Shown piece by piece: positions 35,239-43,258 of a stretch of DNA of 64,000 bases. A program made the position numbers and the translations under genes. The DNA is from Njordibacter sp905182035 (GTDB taxonomy: Bacteria > Pseudomonadota > Gammaproteobacteria > Pseudomonadales > Balneatricaceae). The stretch's first letter is position 1. Each line of letters starts with the position of its first letter. Below the pieces are notes generated by a model. The model was not told the origin of the DNA and ran no database searches. It was given only the letters and a program-made list of their open reading frames with translations. Where the stretch lies: the NCBI RefSeq assembly GCF_047730075.1, contig NZ_CP159831.1, positions 2,356,001 through 2,420,000 of the forward strand. Reading direction: 5' to 3'.

Positions 35239-35832
35239 TTAGTCGAAGTAGGCGTAGCAGTAGGTAATAGGCTCAAGGCCACTGTCTTTGGCAGCGCACT
35301 GCTGACATGTCTGGGTGGAGGATACCCGGGAAAATTTATTACAGGTAACACACTTGGCTTTATCTACTACTTGCCATTGCAACCCCGGAAATTCTTGCCA
35401 ATGCTTGCCTAAACTGAGAATTTCATGACCTTTGAGCAAGTCCCCTGCATGGTAACGACCGACGATAATTTTAATACGCTGATCCACCGCTTTCTTGCGT
35501 CGCTGTTGTTCAACCTGATGTTGGTCAGGCGCCATGTGCCTCGCCAAAATACTCATGGTATCAGCCATACCTTGTTGCTGTTGCGTGAAGTGCTTAAGGG
35601 CATGTTCAAGCTGGGCGTGACGCCCTAGGGGTATGCTATAGGCCAGTAAGTCTGGATCCCAATGCCCGCCAGCCAAGTGCAAGGATTCCATTAAATCGAT
35701 GTTGTGATCGCCATACAAACGCAAGTCATTTGCCGTAGTAATTAATTCATAGCCAATAGGTAAGTGGTTTAGCAAAGAGGCGCTAACGCCCATATCGACT
35801 TGAGTTTTTTCATCATTAAACCAGTCACTCAT
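35239..35832 (-). CDS. unknown protein with C-terminal zinc ribbon
   Basis: About 197 residues from MSDWFNDEKTQ; the frame is open to 35931 inside dnaB, but AGGTAAG before the ATG at 35832 supports the later start. The middle is helical and glutamine-rich, and the C-terminus carries a four-cysteine ribbon, CVTCNKFSRVSSTQTCQQC. It follows dnaB by 34 bp on the same strand and may be cotranscribed. The ribbon suggests nucleic-acid or protein binding; no family recognised. Confidence 0.65.
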   Translation of the reverse strand: MSDWFNDEKTQVDMGVSASLLNHLPIGYELITTANDLRLYGDHNIDLMESLHLAGGHWDPDLLAYSIPLGRHAQLEHALKHFTQQQQGMADTMSILARHMAPDQHQVEQQRRKKAVDQRIKIIVGRYHAGDLLKGHEILSLGKHWQEFPGLQWQVVDKAKCVTCNKFSRVSSTQTCQQCAAKDSGLEPITYCYAYFD

Positions 35833-35866
35833 CGTCTTACCTATACAGGTTATGCCGTAACTTAGG

Positions 35867-37261
35867 TTATTCCACGTCATCATAGCCATCATAGCTATGT
35901 ACGAGGTCTTCAAAACGGGTGTATTTACCAATGAAGGCTAAGCGCGAGGTGCCAATAGGGCCATTACGTTGCTTACCAATGATGATTTCGGCCTTGCCTT
36001 TATCTTCACTGTCTTCATTGTAGACTTCATCACGGTAGATGAACATAATGAGGTCAGCATCTTGCTCGATGGCACCAGATTCACGTAAGTCTGAGTTTAC
36101 TGGCCGTTTGTTGGGGCGATTTTCCAAACTACGATTAAGCTGTGACAGCGCTATCACCGGGCACTTAAGTTCCTTCGCTAGGGCTTTCAAAGAACGTGAA
36201 ATTTCTGAAATTTCCGCGGTGCGACCTTCGGTGTGGCCTTTAATCTGCATCAGCTGAAGATAGTCAATCATGATCATGCCAATACTGCCGTGTTCACGGG
36301 CAATTCGCCTTGCCCTAGTGCGTATTTCGGTTGGGCTTAAGCCCGCACTGTCATCAATATAGAGCGGCTTATCTTTTAGTAAGTTTACCGCACCTGTAAG
36401 TTTAGGCCAATCATCTTGTTCCAGTTTACCCGTACGCATGCGGGTGGCGTCGATACGGCCAAGGGATGACAGCATGCGCATCATCAGCTGTTCAGCTGGC
36501 ATTTCCATACTGAATACGAGTATGGGTGCATCGCCAATTACTGCGGCATTTTCGACAATATTCATGGCAAAGGTAGTTTTGCCCATTGACGGTCGGCCTG
36601 CCACGATAATCAAATCAGAGTTTTGCATGCCTGAAGTTTTGTTATCTAGGTCTGTAAAGCCCGTACTTAAACCAGTAATTGCACTGTCTGACCGGAACAA
36701 CTGATCAATGCGTTCTACTGCACCTTTAAGGATAGGGTTAACATATTGTGGTCCGCCTTCTTTTGGGCGTGCCTCAGCGATTTCAAACACTTTACGTTCT
36801 GCTTCGTCCAATACATCATCAGAAGAACGGCCTTCTGTATGAAAAGCAGAATCGGCTATGTCATTGGCCACACCAATGAGCTGACGTAATATAGCCCTTT
36901 CACGGACAATATTGGCATAAGCGGTAATGTTTGACGCACTCGGAGTATTTTTCGCCAACTCACCTAGGTAACTTAGACCACCAGCATTGGATAATTCATC
37001 TATACGGCTCAACTCTTCTGATAAAGTAATAACGTCTATAGGTCGAGAATCGCCTACCAGTTTAGTCATTACACGGAAGATGAGCCGATGATCTTGACGG
37101 TAAAAATCAACTTCTGCCACGGCCTCAGACACCCGGTCCCATGCCATTTCATCCAACATCAAACCGCCTAGCACAGACTGCTCAGCCTCTAGCGACTGAG
37201 GAGGCACCTTAAGTGCATCAAGTTGAGGGTCGGACTTAAGTAAATGTGAAGCTGGTAGCAT
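35867..37261 (-). CDS. dnaB: replicative DNA helicase
   Basis: A 464-residue hexameric 5'-3' helicase. It has the N-terminal primase-interaction domain (PPQSLEAEQSVLGGLMLD), Walker A GRPSMGKTT at 222-230, Walker B MIMIDYLQLM and the arginine-finger region SDLRESGAIEQDADLIMFIYRD. No intein. It is downstream of rplI, beyond a terminator and a repeat element, so it probably has its own promoter. Confidence 0.97.
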   Translation of the reverse strand: MLPASHLLKSDPQLDALKVPPQSLEAEQSVLGGLMLDEMAWDRVSEAVAEVDFYRQDHRLIFRVMTKLVGDSRPIDVITLSEELSRIDELSNAGGLSYLGELAKNTPSASNITAYANIVRERAILRQLIGVANDIADSAFHTEGRSSDDVLDEAERKVFEIAEARPKEGGPQYVNPILKGAVERIDQLFRSDSAITGLSTGFTDLDNKTSGMQNSDLIIVAGRPSMGKTTFAMNIVENAAVIGDAPILVFSMEMPAEQLMMRMLSSLGRIDATRMRTGKLEQDDWPKLTGAVNLLKDKPLYIDDSAGLSPTEIRTRARRIAREHGSIGMIMIDYLQLMQIKGHTEGRTAEISEISRSLKALAKELKCPVIALSQLNRSLENRPNKRPVNSDLRESGAIEQDADLIMFIYRDEVYNEDSEDKGKAEIIIGKQRNGPIGTSRLAFIGKYTRFEDLVHSYDGYDDVE

Positions 37262-37320
37262 GAAAATGTCGATTTAATAAGATGAATACTGGCCCATGAT
37301 AACCTTTACCACAGGCACAA

Positions 37321-37346
37321 AAAAGCCCCTTTACTGGGGCTTTTTG
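37321..37346 (-). terminator. Rho-independent terminator after rplI
   Basis: AAAAAGCCCC and GGGGCTTTTT form a 10-bp stem with loop TTTACT. Read leftward, the T run follows the stem. It would end the rpsF-rpsR-rplI transcript before dnaB. Confidence 0.8.
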
Positions 37347-37374
37347 AGATTGCTTTGTTACGGTGCTTAGCCTG

Positions 37375-37459
37375 CGTCATTACGAAGGCCAAAGGCCTGT
37401 GGCAATGCATTAACTGAAGTCTTGAATTGCTACGCTACGCTCGCAATAATGAGTGCGGA
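37375..37459. repeat. degenerate intergenic palindromic repeat (REP/MITE-like)
   Basis: The 85-bp stretch opens GCGTCATTACGAAGGCC and closes GCTCGCAATAATGAGTGC, with the internal palindrome AGGCC-AAA-GGCCT and TTGCTACGCTACGCTCGCAA. This layout matches intergenic repeats seen in many proteobacterial genomes (CGTCATTGCGAG...CTCGCAATGACG). The copy is mutated, and it sits between rplI and its terminator. Confidence 0.6.
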
Positions 37460-37462
37460 ACT

Positions 37463-37909
37463 TTACTCAGCAATAAGCGCTACAGTCACCTCTACAGTGA
37501 TATCACTGTGAAGTTGGATAGCAACGGCAGTTTCGCCCAATGCACGCAACGTACCTTCAGGTAGACGCACTTCAGTCTTGTCAACGGCATGACCAGCTTC
37601 CAGTAGGGCAGCAGCGATTTCGTTAGTTCCGATAGAACCAAACAGCTTACCTTCTTCGCCAGCGTTAACAGCAATAGTGATAGTCAATTTGCCCATCGCA
37701 TCTGCACGAGCTTGAGCAGCAGATAGCTTTTCAGCAGCAGCAGCTTCTAGTTCTGAGCGGCGTGCTTCAAAAGCTTCAACGTTAGCTTTGTTGGCAGGTA
37801 CAGCTTTGCCATTTGGGATTAGAAAGTTACGGCCATATCCAGCTTTAACTGAAACAGTGTCACCCAGCGCGCCTAACTTACCAATTTTTTCAAGAAGAAT
37901 TACATTCAT
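37463..37909 (-). CDS. rplI: 50S ribosomal protein L9
   Basis: A 148-residue L9 with the N-terminal rRNA-binding domain (MNVILLEKIGKLGALGDTVSVKAGYGRNFLIPNGKA), a long connecting helix and a C-terminal domain. Length matches E. coli (149). It closes the rpsF-rpsR-DUF2232-rplI operon. Confidence 0.97.
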   Translation of the reverse strand: MNVILLEKIGKLGALGDTVSVKAGYGRNFLIPNGKAVPANKANVEAFEARRSELEAAAAEKLSAAQARADAMGKLTITIAVNAGEEGKLFGSIGTNEIAAALLEAGHAVDKTEVRLPEGTLRALGETAVAIQLHSDITVEVTVALIAE

Positions 37910-37956
37910 GTTTAATTCCTTAGTTTGCTCAACATGTATACACGAAGAGTCTAATT

Positions 37957-38799
37957 CTATTTTTTTACCCTAACTGGCAAACGTTGCCGTAACTTGAACA
38001 CGCTGTCCAAGGTGGCTAATAATGCTAATAGAGTAAAGACCACTGCGCTTGAGAGTAGCAACCCCAAATAGGTTGCAATCAGCCAAGCTCGGCCTAATTT
38101 TAATTGCTCAATCAGTCCATGCACTAACGCCAGGCCTGCAAATAGCAATGGTATTGATAACACAAACAACCATTGCGTCATGTCGGTAATACTGCTTAAG
38201 CCGAATACGGCTAAAGCTAGAGTTCCCGTAAGCCATATCGGCAAACGCAACTGATGAAATTCGGTTTGAAAACCACCTGGGTTATACAACGCCGCCTGCC
38301 ACCAACGCGCCAACACGACACAGGCTAACAATATAGCCATATGTACGGCACCTAACACACCCTCCATGAGGGTTTGTAGTAGCTTTTTATCAATATTTTC
38401 TGGCAAATTTTGTTGCGCTTCTAGCTGAATTCCAGCTTCGGCAAAAACCGCCATTACATCTTGCAAGTAGCTAGCTAAAATAGGCATAGATACAATTGCA
38501 GCCAATAGGCTAGCAACCAACACATAAGCCCAGCTGGCACTGTAGCGTAAAACGCTAGCCAAACCTGCCACACCTATTAAAGTTAAAGCAGGTGTTGGAT
38601 CTCCATTACTCCACCAAGCTATAGCAGGTAATAGGCTCCACATAAAAACATTAGCTCCAGCTTGATAACCTTTTCTCAAGATCACCAAGGCCACAAGTGC
38701 TGCACTTATCCAAAACAACACAGGAATGATAGCAAACAACACTGCAACCATAGTTACTTGTTTGTTGCCACGCATGGCGTATTGAGCTAGTCCGCGCAT
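37957..38799 (-). CDS. DUF2232 / YybS-like membrane protein
   Basis: A 280-residue very hydrophobic protein with about eight transmembrane helices (first near residues 14-38). Its place between rpsR and rplI, plus length and hydropathy, match the DUF2232 family common at this site in gammaproteobacteria. Function unknown; an S-component-like fold has been suggested for the family. Confidence 0.75.
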   Translation of the reverse strand: MRGLAQYAMRGNKQVTMVAVLFAIIPVLFWISAALVALVILRKGYQAGANVFMWSLLPAIAWWSNGDPTPALTLIGVAGLASVLRYSASWAYVLVASLLAAIVSMPILASYLQDVMAVFAEAGIQLEAQQNLPENIDKKLLQTLMEGVLGAVHMAILLACVVLARWWQAALYNPGGFQTEFHQLRLPIWLTGTLALAVFGLSSITDMTQWLFVLSIPLLFAGLALVHGLIEQLKLGRAWLIATYLGLLLSSAVVFTLLALLATLDSVFKLRQRLPVRVKK

Positions 38800-38812
38800 A
38801 TGTTAATACAGC

Positions 38813-39040
38813 TTACTGATGAGCGTCAGTGTATGGCAACAATGCAACGTAACGAGCGCGCTTGATAGCGGTAGAAAGCTGACGCTGATAGCGTGCTTTA
38901 GTACCGGTAATACGGCTAGGTACAATCTTGCCAGTTTCAGATACGTAGCCTTTTAAAACTTCAATATCTTTATAGTCGATTTGAGTTACGCCTTCGGCGG
39001 TGAAACGACAGTACTTACGACGACGGAAAAAACGTGCCAT
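38813..39040 (-). CDS. rpsR: 30S ribosomal protein S18
   Basis: A 75-residue S18, partner of S6 on the 30S platform. MARFFRRRKYCRF and SRITGTKARYQRQLSTAIKRARYVALLPYTD are diagnostic. The ATG at 39040 with GGAGAT upstream is the start; the in-frame TTG at 39046 is not needed. Confidence 0.97.
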   Translation of the reverse strand: MARFFRRRKYCRFTAEGVTQIDYKDIEVLKGYVSETGKIVPSRITGTKARYQRQLSTAIKRARYVALLPYTDAHQ

Positions 39041-39059
39041 GGTCAATATCTCCAGTTAA

Positions 39060-39716
39060 TTATTCAGCTGCGGCTTCAGCGGCTTTGACGGCTTTGGCTT
39101 TGGCGGCTTTGGCGGCTTTGGCGGCTTTGGCTTTGGCGGCTTTGGCGGCTTTGGCTTTGGCTTCTGCTTCTGCTTCTGCTTCAGAGGCTTCTGCTTGAGG
39201 AACTTCTACTTGAGGAGCTTCTGCTTGAGGAACTTCTGCTTGAGGAGCTTCTGCTTGAGGAACTTCTGCTTGAGGAGCTTCTGCTTGAGGAGCTTCTGCT
39301 TGAGGAACTTCTGCTTGAGGAGCTTCTGCTTGAGGAACTTCTGCTTCAGAGGCTTCGGCACGAGGGGCGCGTTCTTGACGACGACGGTCTTCACGGCTTT
39401 CAGCAGCTTTAACAGGGGAATCCCCAGTTTCAGCAGCTTTCATTCGTACAACCATGTTGCGAATTACCGCATCATTGTAACGGAAGTTGCTGTCTAGCTC
39501 GACCAATGCGGCGTTTGAACATTCAACGTTCATTAGTACATAGTGAGCTTTGTGAATCTTGCTAATTGGGTAAGCCAAGTGACGGCGGCCCCAATCTTCT
39601 AAACGATGAATCGCACCACCATCAGCTTCAATAGTCGTGGTGTAGCGCTCAATCATAGAGGGTACTTGTTCACTTTGGTCTGGATGGACCAAAAAGATAA
39701 TTTCATAATGACGCAT
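39060..39716 (-). CDS. rpsF: 30S ribosomal protein S6 with long repetitive C-terminal tail
   Basis: A 218-residue S6, about 80 residues longer than E. coli S6. Residues 1-98 are the S6 core (MRHYEIIFLVHPDQSEQV, NFRYNDAVIRNMVVR). Residues 107-119 are charged. Residues 121-180 are twelve pentapeptides of type EAPQA/EVPQA/EASEA. Residues 181-218 are an Ala-Lys segment (AKAAKAKAAK) ending AEAAAE. The tail is acidic, then basic, and must be disordered or helical. Tail variation is known for S6, whose C-terminus is modified by RimK in E. coli; this tail is unusual. It leads the rpsF-rpsR-DUF2232-rplI operon. Confidence 0.95.
   Translation of the reverse strand: MRHYEIIFLVHPDQSEQVPSMIERYTTTIEADGGAIHRLEDWGRRHLAYPISKIHKAHYVLMNVECSNAALVELDSNFRYNDAVIRNMVVRMKAAETGDSPVKAAESREDRRRQERAPRAEASEAEVPQAEAPQAEVPQAEAPQAEAPQAEVPQAEAPQAEVPQAEAPQVEVPQAEASEAEAEAEAKAKAAKAAKAKAAKAAKAAKAKAVKAAEAAAE
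39078..39176. repeat. Ala-Lys coding repeat in rpsF
   Basis: GGCTTT and GGCGGCTTT units recur on the plus strand, giving A-K and A-A-K steps in the S6 tail. Mixed 6- and 9-bp periods keep the frame on slippage. Confidence 0.7.
39177..39356. repeat. 15-bp tandem repeat in rpsF, twelve units
   Basis: Twelve 15-bp units, on the plus strand mostly of type GCTTGAGGAGCTTCT or GCTTGAGGAACTTCT, code the E[AV]PQA pentapeptides. The near identity of units indicates recent expansion. Gain or loss of units keeps the reading frame. Confidence 0.85.
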
Positions 39717-39794
39717 TGCTGCTCCTTATGGGTTAAATAGCCTTAAGCGTCTAATAATTCGTTATTGAACTACAGCCTTAAAGCAAGGAGAAAA

Positions 39795-39814
39795 ATCACA
39801 CCTAAAAATGTGAT
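39795..39814 (-). promoter_or_regulatory. 5' leader hairpin of the rpsF transcript
   Basis: ATCACA and TGTGAT pair around an 8-nt loop. The hairpin begins at the predicted transcription start near 39813 and is followed on the transcript by five T residues, so it may affect stability or early termination. Confidence 0.4.
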
Positions 39815-39819
39815 GGCGC

Positions 39820-39848
39820 ATTATACGTAAACTAATGGAAAGGTACAA
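39820..39848 (-). promoter_or_regulatory. rpsF operon promoter
   Basis: On the minus strand TTGTAC (39843-39848), a 17-bp spacer and a perfect TATAAT (39820-39825). It gives a leader of about 97 nt. Confidence 0.75.
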
Positions 39849-40139
39849 GTTATCACGCTTTTAGTAACTTGCTTAAGTGCCCGAATATTGCCAAGACTAA
39901 AGCACCTACGCACCTACCTAATTAAAGTCAAAACTTTACGCATTATGACAGCTTTTTTTGAGACTAGAGCGATAACGACTGATATATTACATGGGGCCTG
40001 AGTTGGGCTAATCGGTGTGTCACAAATAGCAGAATAGCTACCGCCATGGGTATGAGAAAAGCTTGATGTAAGTACAGCAATGCTAAGAGCATATATTAAG
40101 TGCCTGTGAAACGAACCAATACCAATTTGAGAAAAAACT
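39849..40139. other. upstream part of the rpsF/ytoQ gap
   Basis: The whole gap is 39717-40139; the rpsF leader and promoter fill the left part. In the remaining 291 bp I see no gene, terminator or clear repeat. A 78-residue minus-strand frame at 39914-40150 overlaps the ytoQ start and has no family features. Confidence 0.4.
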
Positions 40140-40574
40140 ATGTGGAACATTTATTTATCTGGCGAAATACATACGGACTGGCGCGAGCAAATCATTAGCC
40201 GTTGTGCAGAACTAAACCTGCCTGTAAATTTTTCATCCGCCTGCACCAACCACGAAGTCAGTGATGCAGCAGGTGACCACTTAGCAGATACGGCTACCAG
40301 CTTTTGGCGTGACAACCAATCGGCCAAGGTGAATGCCATTCGCACTAGGAACCTCATTGCCCAAGCAGACATCGCCATCATTAGGTTTGGCGACAAATAT
40401 AAGCAATGGAATGCCGCTTTTGATGCTGGGTATTGCGCTGCCATGGGTACGCCATACATTACCTTACATAGCGAAGACATCGTTCACCCTTTAAAGGAAG
40501 TGGATGCAGCAGCTATGGCTTGGACTACGGATGTTAATCAAGTCATCACCACTCTCCAGCACGTGTGTAGTTAA
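40140..40574 (+). CDS. ytoQ: YtoQ-family protein
   Basis: A 144-residue protein of the YtoQ family, related in fold to nucleoside 2-deoxyribosyltransferases: MWNIYLSGEIHTDWREQI, then DIAIIRFGDKYKQWNAAFDAGYCAAMGTP-type residues for a nucleotide-like pocket. Its substrate is not established. It is followed by a MATE gene at 24 bp on the same strand. Confidence 0.85.
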   Translation: MWNIYLSGEIHTDWREQIISRCAELNLPVNFSSACTNHEVSDAAGDHLADTATSFWRDNQSAKVNAIRTRNLIAQADIAIIRFGDKYKQWNAAFDAGYCAAMGTPYITLHSEDIVHPLKEVDAAAMAWTTDVNQVITTLQHVCS

Positions 40575-40598
40575 TAAACATAACAAGGACGTTTTACT

Positions 40599-41981
40599 AT
40601 GGGCCAGCACACCAGCCACCTAGGCACTAAACCCATCCTAGGGCTATTCTTTGGCATGGCTGCTCCTATCGCTGTGGGTATGATGGTGAATGGCCTTTAC
40701 AATGTCGTTGATGCGATTTTTGTTACCCGCGCCATTGGTGTGAATGCCATGGGTGGCATTTCCATTGTATTTCCAATTCAAATGTTTATCTTTGCTTTGG
40801 CCACTTTGGTGGGCAGCGGTATGGCTTCAATTGTAGCTCGCCAACTAGGCGCAAAACAGGAAACTGCTGCCAATACCACAATAGATATCGCCTTCCGTTT
40901 AGCCTTAACTATGGCCATAGCCATTACCCTAGGCATCTATTTAAATATAGATACCTTACTCGAATTTCTGGGAGTGTCAGAAGCATTGTGGCCATACGCC
41001 TATGGTTATCTCGTGCCCTTGGTATTGCTGAGCTTCCCAATCGTATTTGTTAGTAGTATTCCTGGTGATTTACTCAGAGCGGAAGGCAAGGCCATGTTAA
41101 TGATGGCTAGCATGGTGTCATCTGCGCTGCTGAACATTGTGTTAGATGCCGTGTTTATCTTCGTCTTGGATATGGGCGTGGAGGGCGTAGCTTATGCCAC
41201 CATCCTGTCTCAGATATTTGCTGCAGCGTTAATGCTTTACTTCATTTTAGGTGGCAGAACCCACTTAAAATTACGCCCGTTTGCTTATCAGATGAACTGG
41301 GGGATTCTTAAGGACGTCACTTTACTAGGCATACCCATTCTAATATCCCATGCTGGGGTATCTGTATTTATAGGTTTAACCAACTACACAGTAATCCAGT
41401 TTACTGAAGTTGACAGTGACCTGTATGTAAGTTCATACGGGCTCATTGGCCGCTTAATGATCTTTTTTATATTACCAGCCATTGCCATGACTATTTCCTT
41501 TCAAACTATTGCTGGCTACAACTATGGCGCTAAACAATATGACCGAGTTTTAGCCATGATCAAACTTGGCGTTATTTCAAGCCTATGTTACGGCTTAGGT
41601 GTGAGCGCTTTGATGTTACTTGCACCTCAACAGATTATTGGTATCTTCACCCAAAACACGGCACTGTTGGCCACCACAACCGGCATCGCCTTTTGGTCTT
41701 TCTTATTATTTCCACTGTCCAATGCCCACAGTGTCATTAGCTCTTTATTTCAGGCCTTGGGGAAGGCTAGACATGCCATTTTCTTATCGTCCCTAAGAAT
41801 TTATTTTATACTCATACCTGCGCTACTCATATTACCCACAATTTATGGTATCAATGGTATTTGGTATTCATTCCCTATTGCAGATGTGATTGCTTTTGTT
41901 GTGGTGATTTATTTTGCTTTTCGCGAGCGTGGCAACCTGCATCGTCTCATCTTGACATCTAAACAAACTGACCTAACCTAG
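40599..41981 (+). CDS. MATE-family efflux transporter
   Basis: A 460-residue inner-membrane protein with twelve predicted helices and two MATE repeats (FFGMAAPIAVGMMVNGLYNVVDAIF; GIPILISHAGVSVFIGL). MATE proteins export cationic drugs or metabolites using Na+ or H+. AAGGACG precedes the ATG. The substrate cannot be read from sequence. Confidence 0.9.
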   Translation: MGQHTSHLGTKPILGLFFGMAAPIAVGMMVNGLYNVVDAIFVTRAIGVNAMGGISIVFPIQMFIFALATLVGSGMASIVARQLGAKQETAANTTIDIAFRLALTMAIAITLGIYLNIDTLLEFLGVSEALWPYAYGYLVPLVLLSFPIVFVSSIPGDLLRAEGKAMLMMASMVSSALLNIVLDAVFIFVLDMGVEGVAYATILSQIFAAALMLYFILGGRTHLKLRPFAYQMNWGILKDVTLLGIPILISHAGVSVFIGLTNYTVIQFTEVDSDLYVSSYGLIGRLMIFFILPAIAMTISFQTIAGYNYGAKQYDRVLAMIKLGVISSLCYGLGVSALMLLAPQQIIGIFTQNTALLATTTGIAFWSFLLFPLSNAHSVISSLFQALGKARHAIFLSSLRIYFILIPALLILPTIYGINGIWYSFPIADVIAFVVVIYFAFRERGNLHRLILTSKQTDLT

Positions 41982-41997
41982 GAAGCTGGAGATTGAA

Positions 41998-42459
41998 ATG
42001 ATTTTAATATTATGGGTTTTAGGCATTGTTATTGTTGCTTTGCTGATTCGTCTATTACTGAATAGCGCACCTAGCAATGGCAAGCCATTTCTATTGCGCA
42101 CAGCAGTGGTGATCATTGCAATAGTAGCTATCGGGTTGGCATTAAGTGGCTTGTGGCCTGTGGCCATAAGCCTTCTAGGCGGCCTAGCGGTCTATGGCAG
42201 GCCTGTTCTTCAGGCTTTTGGCCTATGGCAGACGATCAAACGTTTTAGCCAAACCAGCACTAAGAGCAACGCTCCCAGTGCATCTGTTATGGATAAACAA
42301 CAGGCAAGACAAGTTTTAGATGTTGAAGCAGATGCCAGCCATGAAGAAATAATATCTGCCCACAAACGTTTGATGGCCAAAAATCACCCTGATAAAGGGG
42401 GCAGCACCTATTTAGCTAGCCAAATCAACCAAGCTAAAGACGTATTACTTCAGGACTAA
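41998..42459 (+). CDS. membrane-anchored J-domain protein
   Basis: A 153-residue protein with two N-terminal transmembrane segments (about residues 1-20 and 33-60) and a C-terminal J domain. The HPD motif is in KNHPDKGGSTYLASQINQAKD, with the preceding helix EEIISAHKRLMA. This layout resembles TIM14/Pam18-like bacterial proteins, which recruit DnaK to the inner membrane. It follows the MATE gene by 16 bp. Confidence 0.85.
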   Translation: MILILWVLGIVIVALLIRLLLNSAPSNGKPFLLRTAVVIIAIVAIGLALSGLWPVAISLLGGLAVYGRPVLQAFGLWQTIKRFSQTSTKSNAPSASVMDKQQARQVLDVEADASHEEIISAHKRLMAKNHPDKGGSTYLASQINQAKDVLLQD

Positions 42460-42495
42460 ACTCATCTCCAGCAGGAAAATGAGTTAGTGAATAAT

Positions 42496-43233
42496 CTAAC
42501 TGCGCTGACGTACTGCTTCAAATAAACACACACCCGCAGCCACAGATACATTAAGGCTACTCACTTCACCCGCCATAGGAATTTTAACCAACTGGTCACA
42601 CCCTTCACGGGTAAGGCGACGCATACCTTCGCCTTCCGCTCCCATCACTAAAGCCATGTTGCCTGTAAGGTCGGTTTGGTGAATATGCTGGATGGCTTCG
42701 CCGGCGGTACCTGTAATCCAAACACCAGCATCCTGCAAACTTTTGAGGCAGCGGGCTAAATTAGTCACCTGCACAAAAGGTATGCTCTCTGCTGCACCAC
42801 AAGCCACTTTGCTTACGGTGCTATTAAGTGACGCTGACTTATCTTTGGGCGCGATGACTGCATGTACGCCAGCAGCATCTGCGGTACGCAAACAAGCACC
42901 TAAGTTATGGGGATCCGTTACACCATCTAAGATCAACAAAAATGCTGGCTCCTTAAGCTCTTCTAACAACTGCGTTAGGAAATGCTCATCTTTAGCTGGG
43001 TTTGGAGTACACCCAGCAACCACACCCTGGTGTCGACCCTTAACTTTATTGTCTAAATCACGGCGGGGCATTATTTGACATTCAATGCCCTGCTCGTCTG
43101 CCAGCGCCTTAACTTGATTTAAGCGTTGGTCTTCACGACCTTCTTGAAGCCAAATTTCTTGCACCCGCTCGGGGTTGCGTTGCAATTTAGTTTGCACAGC
43201 GTGAATGCCAAAGACATATTCAATGTTAGCCAT
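42496..43233 (-). CDS. rlmB: 23S rRNA (guanosine-2251-2'-O)-methyltransferase
   Basis: A 245-residue SpoU-type SPOUT enzyme. The N-terminal substrate domain begins YVFGIHAVQTKLQRNPERV; knot motifs are LDGVTDPHNLGACLRTADAAG, VMGAEGEGMRRLTRE and IPMAGEVSSLNVSVAAGV. It methylates G2251 of the 23S peptidyl-transferase loop. It is 25 bp downstream of rnr, a classical pair. Confidence 0.96.
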   Translation of the reverse strand: MANIEYVFGIHAVQTKLQRNPERVQEIWLQEGREDQRLNQVKALADEQGIECQIMPRRDLDNKVKGRHQGVVAGCTPNPAKDEHFLTQLLEELKEPAFLLILDGVTDPHNLGACLRTADAAGVHAVIAPKDKSASLNSTVSKVACGAAESIPFVQVTNLARCLKSLQDAGVWITGTAGEAIQHIHQTDLTGNMALVMGAEGEGMRRLTREGCDQLVKIPMAGEVSSLNVSVAAGVCLFEAVRQRS

Positions 43234-43258
43234 AATTAACGACTCTCAAATACCTTAT

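Noticed and set aside
39195..39497. 100-residue plus-strand frame with repeated RNFCLRSFCL units
   Set aside because: It is the antisense shadow of the rpsF tail repeats; every unit mirrors the 15-bp array and there is no ribosome site.
39914..40150. 78-residue minus-strand frame in the rpsF/ytoQ gap
   Set aside because: It overlaps the ytoQ start, shows no protein-family features and has no supporting promoter.
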